Source: Paramacrobiotus metropolitanus (lineage: Eukaryota > Tardigrada > Eutardigrada > Parachela > Macrobiotidae). Taken from it: 64,000 bases of DNA. Under the pieces are notes generated by a model. That model had not been told where the DNA came from and did no database searches. It worked only from the letters and a program-made list of their open reading frames with translations. The stretch spans positions 434,001 through 498,000 of the forward strand of contig NW_026570297.1 in NCBI RefSeq assembly GCF_019649055.1, given 5' to 3'. A program made the position numbers and the translations under genes. How positions within the stretch are numbered: position 1 is the first letter of the stretch; every line of letters starts with the position of its first letter. This document shows positions 33,601 through 45,934 of the stretch, piece by piece.

Positions 33601-34882
33601 GTCTGTTTTTTGAAAATTTAAAAGCATTTTTGTTAAAAAACTGAAGGAAGGTTTTGTTTGTTAGTGAAGATCACTTCGCTTGGACTTTTAATGATCGTAT
33701 TGCTGTGAAGCGTTTTTTATTAGGCACTGACAATCAGACTAAATCGCAATGTGATCGTTAAACGCAATGTATTATGTCATCTTTGTAGCCGGCTGAGTCT
33801 CCGACCGACCCTGGAAGAGCTAACACAGCGCAACATTATCAAAGGTTCGTTACATTTATCATCATTAACGCGAGCCACTGCACGCCAGATTCGCTTGTAA
33901 CTCATTCAAAAACGATAAATCAACAACATTTTGTACTGTGATTTTTTAAGTGTTCCTGTAAACGGTTGAAAATGTCCGCTTTTAGGAATTTTGTGGTAGA
34001 ATGTGGATTTCTTTTTTCGGCGAAAATGCAAATAAATTTAAGGGTGCGTTGGTGTGTGTATTGCAGATGAAGCCGAGCAGCCGATAGATATGAAGGAGCG
34101 CCAGAACCAGTTGATGCGTAAAGTGCGTGGCTGTGTAGTGGGGCCAAAGGGGAGCTGTGTGTGTGATATTGTTTTATTGATTGTTGGCAGTTGAGCTTCC
34201 GTCCGACGATTGAGGAACTCAAGGAGCTCAAGATCATTCGTTTTAATGACTACGTGGAAGTCAATCAGGTCGATGAGTGGGATCGGCGCGCTGATAAGCC
34301 CTGGACCCGATTGACGCCCAAAGATAAGGTATCCACATGATCCGGCATTTTCCTGCAACGTTAATTCATGTCAACGTGTCAGCGATTTGTTGGTCTTTTT
34401 TCGAAATGTTTTTTTCAGCGATTTCGGCTACAGCTTCTTCCAGCAATTTTGTATGACTAATTTATTATTGTCGAAGTTCCAACAATTTTAGGGTCTGTTT
34501 TCTAGCATTGTTTCTAACGATTTGTGATCGATTCGGCATTTTTATTCGTTATCGTCGAAATTTCGACAATTACCTTTCCATCATTTTCTTCGGTAAACAA
34601 GGAATTCTAATTTTATATGGGCAATAGCCGCCAAGATAACGGAATTCTAATGGTTGCGTCTTTTTTTAAAATTTACATCATAGAAATTTTTGTTACAGTA
34701 TTTTTTATTATGGTATTTTTTAGGCTGCCATTCGGAAAGAGCTAAACGATTACAAGAAAGCCGAAATGGAAGTCCACGAATCAAGCCGGCAGTATACGAG
34801 GTAACACGCGCAAACGAAGACTTCGGTAATGTTGAATTTAATAAAACGAATTTAATCCTTTTATAGATTTCATCGTCCGTAA
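24624..34882 (+). CDS. PHACTR: Phosphatase and actin regulator (PHACTR family)
   Basis: PHACTR proteins bind G-actin through RPEL motifs and protein phosphatase 1 through their C terminus, steering dephosphorylation of cytoskeletal targets. Exons: 24624-24992, 30719-30956, 31032-31135, 31600-31774, 31866-31985, 32878-33040, 33789-33844, 34067-34122, 34191-34328, 34724-34800, 34867-34882. The first shown has the basic [13 protein letters not shown] patch. The last six carry RKDSLAIHL, canonical RPELs [15 protein letters not shown] and [15 protein letters not shown], then [18 protein letters not shown] and the final RFHRP, the PP1-binding end. Phases agree from 30719 to the stop (380 codons). 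The first exon ends one base into a codon but the second starts in phase 0, so at least one exon in the 5.7 kb intron is missing from this model; the N-terminal RPEL may be there. An initiator exon is also not settled. Confidence 0.88.
24993..30718. other. PHACTR first large intron
   Basis: AT-rich, non-repetitive intronic sequence. By phase it should hide at least one small PHACTR exon. A minus-strand frame at 28192-28383 begins [14 protein letters not shown] and is hydrophilic, but overlaps an equally open plus-strand frame and has no family resemblance. I cannot assign either. Confidence 0.45.
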
Positions 34883-35915
34883 TATTGTCGGCACTGAACG
34901 GACCGATGTGTCCATCCGTTCGGAGCATCCAACGACCGACTGTGTGAATCGAGCCGAACAGCGACACGTTTTTTCGCTGTATTTTTTGTTTTTCTTCAGT
35001 TTTTTTGAAGAGTGTCAATGCAGAGTTTTTTTTTTATTATTCCAGAGTTTTTATCTTTCGGTCTCTGTGTCCTGTAGTTTCGACGAATTAGACACTTGGC
35101 CTTCTTTTCAAAGACGCGCCATTGCCCCGACAACGATGCACTGTGAGGAACGTTGTGGTTTTTTTCTGAAGCTTGGCAAATGCTGTTTTCGATTCTTCGG
35201 AGTATTTTTTGGCCATACTGCGATGGGGAAGGTATAATGTGTGTTGACAGTGGGACAGAGCGGTTTTTACGCTGTATTTTTAGTGAGTTTTAAGTTATTC
35301 TCTGTCTCATGGCTTTGTGCTTGGGCTCGGCGCTTTATAAGCGGCGCTGTGGTTAGTTTTCCGGGTTGGTGTGCAAACTGAAATAAAAAGATTATACAGT
35401 TTCCGGAGTGTTTTTCCCTTTCTGAACTGAGAAGTTCTCCCTAAGTTCGTAATTTAATTTCTGCTTGAATACAATTCATGTAGTCACGGTCGTTCTCTGA
35501 AAATGCCACTCGTCTACGATGTTTCTCATTACTGACGGTTTGGAAAGCAACAATAAGTTGACAACACACATGAGTATGTGGTTGACTGTTCTAGTAAGTA
35601 TTCATTCTTAAAAAAAACCGAATACTGGAACAGATATATTCCCTGCATAAGAATAAACCGTGTGCATATACTACAAAAGTCACGAATTTACGCACTTCTG
35701 CTGGGGTCGGTTTTTACGTTTTTTATAAAGTTGAAACGGTTTAGGATTTTCTGTTATGACGCATAATACTCGTAAGTACTCGTGCCGACAATTTGGTCGA
35801 CGGCGAAAACGCGATAAATTTACACGGTGTCGCAAAGTAATTAACAAGCTCTCCAATTTTATCCAGATAAATTCCGAACTAGCCAGTACATTTTTCACAA
35901 CACAAACAACAATTA
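34883..35915. other. PHACTR 3' UTR and convergent spacer to NOM1
   Basis: An AATAAA at 35382-35387, 500 bp past the PHACTR stop, is the likely cleavage signal. PHACTR (plus) and NOM1 (minus) converge here. No additional gene seen. Confidence 0.55.
35382..35387 (+). terminator. PHACTR poly(A) signal
   Basis: AATAAA 500 bp downstream of the PHACTR stop, within AT-rich sequence. Confidence 0.5.
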
Positions 35916-38900
35916 TCACAACTTATTGGTACCCAGTAAAGCTTTCTCAGCCAAATCAATCCGCTTCATCAAGTCCTCTTTGGAAAACTTGGCCAGCTTA
36001 TCGACCAAGATTTTCCTCGCGTTTCTAACCATAAAATGCCGCATAAACAAGCGCAAGCTTTCCCGCATCACTTTGTACTTTTTCTCTGCCAATGTGGAGA
36101 AAATGTCCGTCATATCTTTTTCGGATGGCGATAAAAGCAGCGTCGCCAAGACAGTACGCAATAACTCCACCAGGGCGGCATTCATATCGGCAAAATTGGT
36201 CTTCTTCAGCACCGTGATGGGCAGTGTCCGTTGGGTCAGTCCGTGCGCCAAAAGTTGGGCCAAATTTTTCTGTTGGGATGGGTTCAGTGTAGCCAGATCA
36301 CGGATTTTGTCCCACAGAGCAAATAACAGCTGACGCTGAAAAATAAACGTCGTCAGTGGGGCCAAATTCCAGCTCTTTTTTTCGTTTATTTTAAAATTTA
36401 AAAAATAAAATGAAATAAATCACTTCATATTTATTTAAACTTTCATCCATCGTCTGTTAATGTAGATTAAATTTAAGCTTATAAAAAAACACAAGTATTG
36501 CTACAAAAGTTTTCTGAGACCGCGTTGTACAGTTTTCCATTCTCATGATAATTATGAGATCACCCAATTGTAACTTTAACAATTCAAATGCCATTCATCT
36601 ACGAAACACATCACAGCCGCTGAGATGGTTCAAACCCTTGCAAACAGCAAGGCAATAGTCTATAAATGCGAGTGTTTGGTTCGACTTCGCGCACGTAAGT
36701 GCCGTAAACATTTTTTAAAACAAAATATGATTAGACACAAATTCGCAAAACGTTGTAAATTAAATCTTCAGCTCCCTCAATTCACGATTAAGCAGCCTTT
36801 TAACACATTTACGTGCGCTTGTTTTCGAAATTTTTGTTTAACTAACAGCAGTAAAAAGACAACCGTCCAGTCAGAATAATAAAGACACTTTTGCCGACGA
36901 CACTCACCTGGAAGGTACGATGTGATCCACAGAATTTGTCCATCACAAAGGCATAGTACGGATTAAAGTGTTTTTCATTGAGAATGCAGTGGATTAAAAC
37001 GTGAATAACTTCGGCTTCCTGGGCGCTTTTTAAATTCAGTTTCACGATGCGCTCAAATGCGTCGCTAAAGTCCTGCAGAGAAATGAAATTTTACCAGTGT
37101 TTCTGCTACGCAACACAAATGAATATCAAAAACTATGAACAAAAATATAGACAGAATAACACAAATTATTAAAAATTTTCTACAATCCCACAATGTTTTA
37201 CGGAATTACTGCACTAATCCTGACACCTTTACTTTAATACTGATGATAACAGCCGGAAACTGAAGTGCCACTCAACTACGACACAATATAAACACCCGGT
37301 TTGGTCGACTGCTGTTATTAAAAAAGTACACTGTATCAGAAATGAATATATTCATTCTCAGAAATAAAATGGAGACACTCATGCATTCAAAATCATAAAT
37401 TATTAAGAAAAATGTTTTAAATAAAAATGCCAGCAGGGAAAACAGAACCTCAACCAACTAATAGCGATTTCTTAACAAAACAGATCATGAAATAAAACGC
37501 GTTCCCCTGTCGTTCCGGTTTGATAAATAACCTGTGCAGAAAACCGTTTTTCAAAAGCTCACCTCAGCACCCATGATCGCGCAGAATATCGCCTTCCGCA
37601 CATCCGTATTCATGCGCTGCTTGCTGGCCAATTCCAGCAGCCGCGCACTGGCCGTTCCCACGGCCAGCGACACCGGATCACTGCCCACGGTCCGCTTCTC
37701 CATGGGCGCCAGCTCCGGCTGCTGCCAGGCCGCCCCCACCACCCACCATTTGCCGCGATCCTTGGCGGAACGCAGATCATTCAAGGAGATCTTCAGTTCG
37801 GCTTCCACCGCTTGTCCTTTCCGCAGTAATGCCCGGTACACCTTGGACAGGTGCTCCAGTTCCGAGGGGTCGTAATTGGGGATTTTGCGCATGTTGTTGT
37901 TGCGGATGGCCGTCAGGATGTCCAACATGAACGTCAAACGGGAACCGGCAGTTCGTCTGCAAGGCACCACGAATGCGTGAATCACCGATTTCAGCACTTA
38001 TTCTGAAAATTACGTATGGAAGGGTTTAGTATTAACGGATAGTTTAAAACTGCAATTCATACGAAAGTCAAACATGAGCTTCGGAAATGTACATTGACCT
38101 TTACGGCCGAAACTCCAAGAAGTGAATCGCTAAATAAATCGTTAAAGTAACGAAACAGGAAATGTTGTGCCACTTAAATCAACCTTCCTGCATGACGGAA
38201 ATGAGAATAATAAGAAAAACCAAGCCTACAGCTATTTGAAACAATGAATATATCTGTAAATTAGCCAAAAAAAATTTATCCACTTAATATCCGTGGAAGA
38301 CGGAATTGATTAAGTGCAGCTTGCATAATCACCGTGATGCGTATACCCAAAGCCACTATACTACAATATATTGATGTTTAAACTCTGTACGTAGCTTCTG
38401 CTCTGCAGTGTTATATCGGTACGTAAATGTTGACTGCCGTAAAATTCTGTTATTAAAAGTCGCCATTATTCTAAAACTTTCCTCACTTTTGGTTTAACAT
38501 TTCGTTGGCTTTTAATTGAATTGTAGCCAAAGAATCCTTCAACGCAGCCGGATCCGCTTTCCGCAGAGAAAATCCAACTTCTGCAGAAGAATCCAGAACA
38601 AGAAATCATAGTCAAATATTCGTATCAATTCATTCCCAACGGCATTGTTCACGAAAGAGAAACGAAAAAAACTTACCACGCAGTATAATCAGAATCATGT
38701 CGATATCTTTCTCCTCGAAACGAGCGGTGAACTCCTCCAGTAAATCGAATATCATAGCTGAATGGACAATTTTGAAATTGAACAAATGGCACCATAACAC
38801 AACCACATTGTCCAGTCGCTTATCAAATTCATCCACCGACTGATGTGCGTTGGCAGCCACGAGTTCGTCGTAAGCGCACAACAACTGCTCAACGAAGAAA

Positions 38901-41900
38901 GCACCTAAGGAAAGAATATCCCGTCGTAATGGAAATTTCCGATTTAAATTTCACATCGTATAATTATTAAAATTTACTGCTCATGTGCGCCCCACAAAGT
39001 TTCGAATCCCATGGTGTTTATTATAAGGAAACCGTTATAGGCACCCCCTAAAACCCCCGTTTATTATAGGCACCCCTTTTCGCACCCCGTTTATTGTAGG
39101 CACCCATTTTTGATTAATATCGTGCATAGTGCAGACTACTAGATGTTAAAGCTCTGGAGCCAACCCTTAAGTTTAAAAAAGTTTTACAAAGTTGCGTGCA
39201 CTATAGAGAAAACGAAAATAACGGCTCTGGGGCTCGTATGGTACACTTTATAATCCGACGAAACCAATGCCCAGCTCGCATCAAGCTTGCAGCCAGCATT
39301 TGCGGCCACGTCCGATGAAAATAATGTAGAACGAGAAATGGAAATGGAAGAAGTGAATCGTGGTGAAGGTCCGTTTGAGGGAATCGTTAATCACCTTTTA
39401 AACGAATATACATGTGAAAGTTCCCAGCGCTTTCGTGATTGTGGTGCTGTCTAACACCGGAAGACTGAAGTGCTCCGGTGTCGCCGCATGTCCAACTGCA
39501 CCTATCCATGCTATACGGTGGCGAACACAAGCGGGTCGCTGTAGTATTTCCAATTGTCGAGTTTCTGTTGCCGGGGTCCAATCAGTGCGGCCTGATTGTT
39601 TTTTCCTACATTGCTGAAATGATCTGTGTTCGGTGTAGTATCGCCCGCGAACATCGTATTCACAAAAGTCGCGGCTCAATAGTATTACAAGCTGAGAAAA
39701 TCACAAGGTGATAACGGCTTGGAAGGAAGCCAATAAATGATCTGACCAACGAGAAAGATGACCTTATGGTCACCAAAAAGGGGCAATACAAATTCGCTCT
39801 AGGCCAGCTGATTTGCCGAATCATCCTATTATCGACTGGAAAGCCTGATGTACATACTTAACTCGTGCTAGAGAAGTTACGTATTGCAAAAAATTACTGG
39901 AAAAAATTAATTTATTATCTGAATAAAGCTGCATTATTACCTAACAACACTGAATCTATTATATATCGTTTTAGCTAAAAAGGGTGCCTACAATAAACGG
40001 GGTGCGAAAAGGGGTGCCTATAATATACGGGGGTTTTAGGGGGTGCCTATAAGGGTACCCTTATTATAAAATTAACTTACCGGTTTCTTGGCCTACATTC
40101 TGATACAGCAATCCGAGAAACATCCCGTACTCCAGTCCCAACCGCTTTGGCATCAGGCTGGACTGCACGCAACTGCTGAGAACGAGTTTGACCAATGTGG
40201 AATTCATTTCTGTAACATAAAATTTAAAACAGATCTCTCAAACCCAGAAATCGCACTGATGTTATAATATCGCAAGAAGACAGCGCCATTTTAAAACCTA
40301 AATTTCTTAGAAAAAAATTAATTCTTTCTAATAGTGGCGCACAAAATTCTCTGGCACAAACTTGAGAATCTAATGCGCGCAACTCTGCATAGGCACCTAT
40401 ACCAATAGGACGAGATTGCTAAGTTGCCGTTCTTCTACGTTTCTTCACGATGCATAAACCCTTAATGCAACAAATTCTCCCCATGCAATACAGGTCAGTG
40501 AAAAAAAATCGAATTTAAATCGGTTGTGAAGCACTCGTGTGAAATATTATTTCTCGGGAAGGGTCTATTTTTGACCGGAACGCAAAAAGCACCATTCATC
40601 TTAAACTTTAGAAAACTGGTGAAAATATAAACGACGATTAAACCAAACAAAATCTAGAAGCAATATCGACTGTTTCTCAAATTCTATCTGAGAAAAATTT
40701 CGGGCGTTTAAGCAATCGAAAGCATTACGCAGAAGTGAAACAGCTGAACCTTTCCACAAAAAGCGTCAACAACGCAAGATTTCTTACCATGCCGGCTGTA
40801 CGTCGTGAAGAGCGTTTCCACCTGCGCCACTATATTAGCCATATTCGCTTCGGTTAAACGGTTGAGCAGGCCCTTCAACTGTTTGGTCAGCCGCTCCATC
40901 TTCCCGTCATCACCGCTAGCCGCCGCTTTCAATCCCGGCGGGATGTACTTCCCCACGGCCTTCTCCGTTATAACATTGCCTTGTTTATCCCGAAAGCGCC
41001 CGTAAATATCCTCCCATGTTCCATCTCCATCCTTTTCATCGCTATTTTCCACTGCACCTTCCGCAGTTTTGTCGTTGTCACTGGAATATTCCCCACCATC
41101 CTCATCAAATTCTTCGTCTGCACCGTCAAGATCACCGTCGCCGTCGTCATCGAATTCTTCGTCTTCATCATCATCGTGCTTGTCACCTTCGTCGGCATTG
41201 CTGAATATGTCAGCAGAATCACTGTCTTCAAAATTTTCCAAGATAGTCTCCGCGACGGGATGGAGAGATTTCGGTTTTTTCAAGATTCCTTTGGGATTCT
41301 GGGTGGAGGCCTTGTTCGAAGGGATTTCTAATGGAGCCTCATCCTCATCATCGTCGTCGTTGCCCAACAGCTGGTCATGTGGAAATTCTGCCTCGGAGTC
41401 ATCGCCTTCCGGTGCTTCCAGTTCCATCTCGCTTTTCGGATTCTCCAACACTTCCAGCAAGTCTACAAAACGCGTAAAATTATCAATTACTTATAGCGAA
41501 TAATAGCAAACCAATCAAACCACCTACTGGGTACTCTAGAATTGCGGCCTCAAAATTAAAATGGGGAAAAAATTTAATATGATTGCGGCAGGGATGATTT
41601 GACATATGTTAATATCGCATTTTTAGGATACTACCAAAACGCCATCGTACTACAACATCACCATATTCCGACTTATCAGTTTCCTTCACACATGAATGGC
41701 AAAATGGCACAGTAAAAATTCAAAAAGCAACCACTATTTAATGGTGCACCAGCGTTTATATTGAAAATTTATACTATTTAAATTTCAGAAATTTATTTTT
41801 ACAGAAATTTGATTTCTCAGAAATATAAATTAACCTAATGTTAAGAATTTAATTAAATAATGAAATTTGCCTATTAATTTTTTAAACATTTTAATTTAAT

Positions 41901-42665
41901 TTATTAATTACATTTAAAAATTTTTAAATTATATCCTGGAAGTATATCTTAAAATAATACATGTTAAAAACAGCTGCAAAATTGTTCTATTTTACAGTTT
42001 GGCTTACAATCAAGTCCCTCATCAGCGAACGAAGTCGGCAACGCTTTCGACTTGCGTTTTTTCAAGCCCAGCTTCTTCTCCAACTGCTTCAGCAGTTTAT
42101 CCTCCTTCTCGTTGTCTTCTTTCAGCTTCTCCACCATCTGTTCATGCTAAATTTAGAAACATATTGTGAATAACACACAACCAAAAAAATATCACACTAA
42201 TCCGAGAAAAAAATCAGATTGTTGTTTTCCGCACCTTTCGTTGTTTGGCTTGCGCTTTTCGTTTCTCCACAACGTCATCAGCATCATCGGGAGCTTTACG
42301 CTTGACGGCCTTCCGTTCCGGTTGTTTATCGGGGTTTCGCTGCTGTTTCTTTGGTACGGGCTCATCCGCCTGTCGAAAACAAAAACAATTTTTCGATGCA
42401 GGAACGCAATGTAAGGAACCCAGTCGTCCATCAACAGCGATTTTCAAAATTTTACCGTTTGGTGCGTATACCACGCATTCTTCTTGGCCTTCTTCATTTT
42501 ACGATCGACTTTACGCTGCTGTTTCCTGGACATTTGTCGAGGCGCTGCGATGCGTGGGGCATCCTGTTCGGTCTCGCGATCGCTATCGTCCGCAGTGTGC
42601 ATCGCATCTTCGACATGGGATATCTTCGGATTACGGCCCGCGAAACGGCGGAGATTTTTCGGCAT
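35916..42665 (-). CDS. NOM1: Nucleolar MIF4G domain protein 1 (NOM1/Sgd1)
   Basis: NOM1 is a nucleolar scaffold needed for 40S subunit (18S rRNA) maturation that also targets PP1. Ten exons, all GT/AG and frame-consistent: 42456-42665, 42235-42369, 42008-42146, 40788-41462, 40081-40209, 38677-38904, 38487-38580, 37563-37956, 36908-37072, 35916-36335. They total 862 residues, against about 860 in human. The N terminus is basic (SRKQQRKVDRKMKKAKK), then comes an Asp/Glu-rich tract (about 200-290). The MIF4G domain (about 360-600) contains LKGLLNRLTEANM, VGFSLRKADP and FMLDILTAIRNNNMRKIP. The GKWWVVG block and the MA3 domain (from about 650, DFSDAFERIVKLNL, VIHVLIHCI) follow. An optional AAG at the exon 7 acceptor (38578-38580) is included because it gives the conserved VGFSLR spacing. 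Intron 5 holds an inserted DNA element. The 5' end faces GTPBP10. Confidence 0.93.
39027..40060. mobile_element. 1,034 bp non-autonomous DNA element with 9 bp target duplication
   Basis: Lies in NOM1 intron 5. Both sides carry the direct repeat ttattataa (39018-39026 and 40061-40069). The ends are inverted repeats of about 75-80 bp, beginning gggtacccttataggcaccc on one side and a slightly mutated ggaaaccgttataggcaccc on the other, and are built of repeated ttataggcaccc-type units. The interior shows only short frames with no transposase motif. The clean duplication and intact ends indicate a fairly recent insertion. Confidence 0.85.
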
Positions 42666-43578
42666 GGCGAAGGAAACGGAATTTTAAGAAATGCTTCTCA
42701 TTCAGAACGCATCGCAATTCGCACACAGCTAAACAACTGGCAATTAGACGGATTGTCTGTTCCGATCCACGGTAATTCACGATAAACAGTTTTTTTACAG
42801 TTTTTAGTTCTACGGTTTAAGAAATTTACCATGGTTAGTTCAAAATCAAAATCAGAAGTAGCCGTGCTGTAAAGTTTGATCACCTGGATGTGTGATCACT
42901 GTGATGTCGCAAGAGAAGAACGAAGGCGGGGCGTGTCGAAGATTTACCGGTCGTGAAATACAAAACATTATATATTTGCTGCCCACAATTCTAAAATTGT
43001 TGTAAATGTAATAATTGGGTTAAAAAACCCAGGCTTATTAAATATTAATTTTAATTATTAGATTCGTGAATAAAGTTTATTCGTACAAAAAATCAAAGGC
43101 TAGACCAAAGGAAATGACGAACGCAATAGGTCTGGCTTATATTTCTTACCTTGCGCAGTAACCTCTGCTCGCTACGCATTCTTTTTGACATGAAAAGTGC
43201 GAACGGTACTTACTTACTAGCAGACTTCTTGAGATATTTTCGAAGCTGTTAAAATAGTGTTAAATCTGAATGTTAAACGATGTTACAAATTACAGTGTAT
43301 CATTTTATTGAGATTTCACACTACAGTTTCTATCCAAATTGTAGTCTGGTTGGCGGCTTAAGTTTCATCGAGTTTCCTGCGTGGCAGTGTAACTGAAGTG
43401 TCGACCATCGTTTTGTAACTTTTGTTTCATGCTTTCATTCGTTTCCTTGGTGGAATATCATAACGCATTTGAGTCTTGACACTAGCAACGACAATATCTA
43501 CAATCCACTGTTATCCTGGAGTAATCTGCTATCGATCCTGGATGATTGTTGATCGTCTGCCTTGATGCTGCCAACAGA
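42666..43578. promoter_or_regulatory. Divergent promoter region NOM1 / GTPBP10
   Basis: The start codons of NOM1 (minus) and GTPBP10 (plus) are 913 bp apart, head to head, with no gene between them. The interval should hold both 5' UTRs and promoters. No specific factor site can be claimed from sequence alone. Confidence 0.45.
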
Positions 43579-45934
43579 ATGCGGACGACAAGAGTTCTGT
43601 TTGATCAGCGTACCACTGTGAGTTCTCCGTATATTTTCCTCGTTCAACACCATGCAGGTGCAAAGTGTCCGTCTGTTTGTCGCTGTAGTTCCGCGGCAAG
43701 AAGTTCATCGATTCCTTGCGCGTCTTCTGTAAGGGCGGTACGGGGGGTGTGGGGATGGCGCGGTACGGAGGCGTCGGCGGCAAAGGAGGCGATGTGGTGG
43801 CCGAAGCGGAGAAGGTCCGAGTATCGCAGAGTCTCAAGCAGCTGTATAAAGCCAATCCCAGTCAGCGCTGGGAAGGACAGCCCGGTGGACCCAGTGCGTG
43901 AGTTCCGTCAGATGTGGTGTTTCATAATTATAACTTCTTCTGCGGTTGGGCATTTCTGCTGAAAATTTGGGAAACTTTTGTACCCTTTTGCAGATTTGGA
44001 AGTTTCACTAAAAAATAAATAAATATGAGAGAATTATTTACGTGTATTCATCGTTTACGGAGTTTAAGGTTTCGTTAAAAAACTAAATCCGGGAGAATAT
44101 TTTATTCGTTTTGAAGTTTCACTACAAAATAAATTTTGGATAGTTTTGTTTTGGATGATTTTCTTTGCAGATTTTGCATACGATACGAGTACGAGTATGT
44201 GTTAAATTGTACGAGTGCGACTTTTAAAATTTTATTAAGTGAGAAATACTTTCCTGTTGTTCGGGTTTTTCTAACAAATTCTGGGTTATTTTCTGGTAGA
44301 ACACGTTGAAACATTTTGCAGCAAACTGGCGATCCAGGGAAAAACCGGTGCGGATGTAACGCTCCAAGTTCCGCTGGGCGTGACGATAGTGGATGATGCA
44401 ACAAAAGAAGTTTTGGGAGAAATCAATACGGTTAACGATAGGGTTGTGCTGGCCAGGGGGGCGCGGGAGGCAACCCGGAGAATCAGTTTCTACCGCAGAA
44501 AGGCCAGGCACGCTTTATACGGATGGATCTGAAGATTCTGGCCGATATCGGCCTGGTGGGATTCCCCAACGCCGGCAAATCCACACTGCTGGCCTCCATA
44601 TCCAGAGCCAAACCGCGAATAGCCGCCTTCCCCTGTAAGTTCCATGATTCTTCAGTTTCGGATAACTTAAAACAGTTTCAACGGCAGATTAAATAATAAT
44701 TATGGGGTTTACGCATACATATTTAGCTTTTGCTCGTGCTTATACGAATCTAATATCTGTATGCTGCATCTCATGTTGTTAAAGTTTTTGATGAATTTGC
44801 CTTTACTTTCTAGTTACGACAATTCGTCCCGAACTGGGAATATTAGAATATGACGATCGGAGACAGGTATGGTGCACACTTTAATTTATAATCCTTTAAT
44901 GCACTTGTTTTCGGCAATTACTTTATCGTTACTTACTTTTAACTACTGTTAATGACTTTATTGTTACTTACTTTTATTGTCAGCTCGGATTTAACTGATT
45001 GTCGACAGCTTGCGTGATAGCTGAAATTGAGAGGATTTTTTAATGTGCAGAATCTGCCATCTCCGCGTTTGCAGTGCGTCAGAACTCTGAAGCATTTGCT
45101 GTTTTCAGATCACGATGGCCGATCTACCTGGGCTCATAGAAGGCGCTCACAAGAATGTCGGTCTGGGTTTCCGGTTTCTGCGGCACGTGGAGCGCACGAG
45201 GTTGTTGTTGTTTGTGATCGATGTGGAAGGCTTCCAGCTGGGGCCAGAATATCCTTATCGCACGGCATTTGAAACTTTGGTCCTTTTAAACAAAGTAAGT
45301 ACAAAAATTACAGTGCTGTTTGGAAATGTTAATCATCTCGAAAAAAATTCTGTGGAAGTTGGAGTGTGGAACATCATGTAATTGTTGCGACATTATTGTT
45401 AATAAGTACGACGAAAAACCCAAGTGCGGATATTTTTTTCGAAAAATTAAATTGTTTTGGAAAGATATTTTAAAAGATATTTTGAAAGATATCTACATTT
45501 AAGCAAGTGTTTTGAACTTGAAGGAGTTGGAATTGTATAAAGAATCGTTAACGGATAAACCAGCTTTACTAGCCATCAACAAAATGGACAAGGAAGGAGC
45601 TCAGAAAAAGTGTGATGAATTTACTGATATGGTCAAGAACTATGCAGGTAAGATACCGTTTTACAGACATTCGATCGAATCTGTTATGCTGTTGCTTTCT
45701 TGGGCAGAGATCTGCTCCGGTATGCCGGAATCAATTCGGCCCAGCCATCTGATCACTTTCGAAGATGTCATTCCCATGTCCGGACTGAAGCACACCAATG
45801 TGGATGTGGTGAAGGAGAGGGTGCGGGACTTAATTGATTATCATGCGGATTTGGAGTTGGATGCTAAGCAGAGCTACAAAGATTTGATGCGGGATATTAG
45901 ACCGCAGCTGGAACGCGAGACGGCACTGGCATAA
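43579..45934 (+). CDS. GTPBP10: Obg-family GTPase GTPBP10 (mitoribosome assembly)
   Basis: GTPBP10 is a mitochondrial/nucleolar Obg GTPase needed for maturation of the mitoribosomal large subunit. Seven exons: 43579-43617, 43689-43897, 44322-44634, 44814-44866, 45109-45294, 45524-45647, 45708-45934. The glycine-rich Obg domain ([20 protein letters not shown]) is followed by the G domain with GFPNAGKST (G1), FTTIRPELG (switch I), DLPGL (G3) and NKMD (G4). In exon 3 the frame breaks by one base at the six-G run 44456-44461: before it the reading is NDRVVLA, after it [11 protein letters not shown] in another frame. Adding one base gives 383 residues, matching the human 387. Everything else is intact, so an assembly error is likelier than a dead gene. 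The 60 bp intron 45648-45707 is a multiple of three without stops, so its retention would add 20 residues. The short first exon is inferred from its donor and phase. Confidence 0.87.

Noticed and set aside
38578-38580. Skipping the AAG at the NOM1 exon 7 acceptor
   Set aside because: Both acceptors keep the frame, but including AAG gives the residue spacing expected before VGFSLR; a tandem-acceptor choice is still possible.
41016-41503. Plus-strand Ser-rich and His/Arg-rich open frames
   Set aside because: They are antisense readings of the GAT/GAA-rich codons for the acidic tract of NOM1 exon 4; composition explains them.
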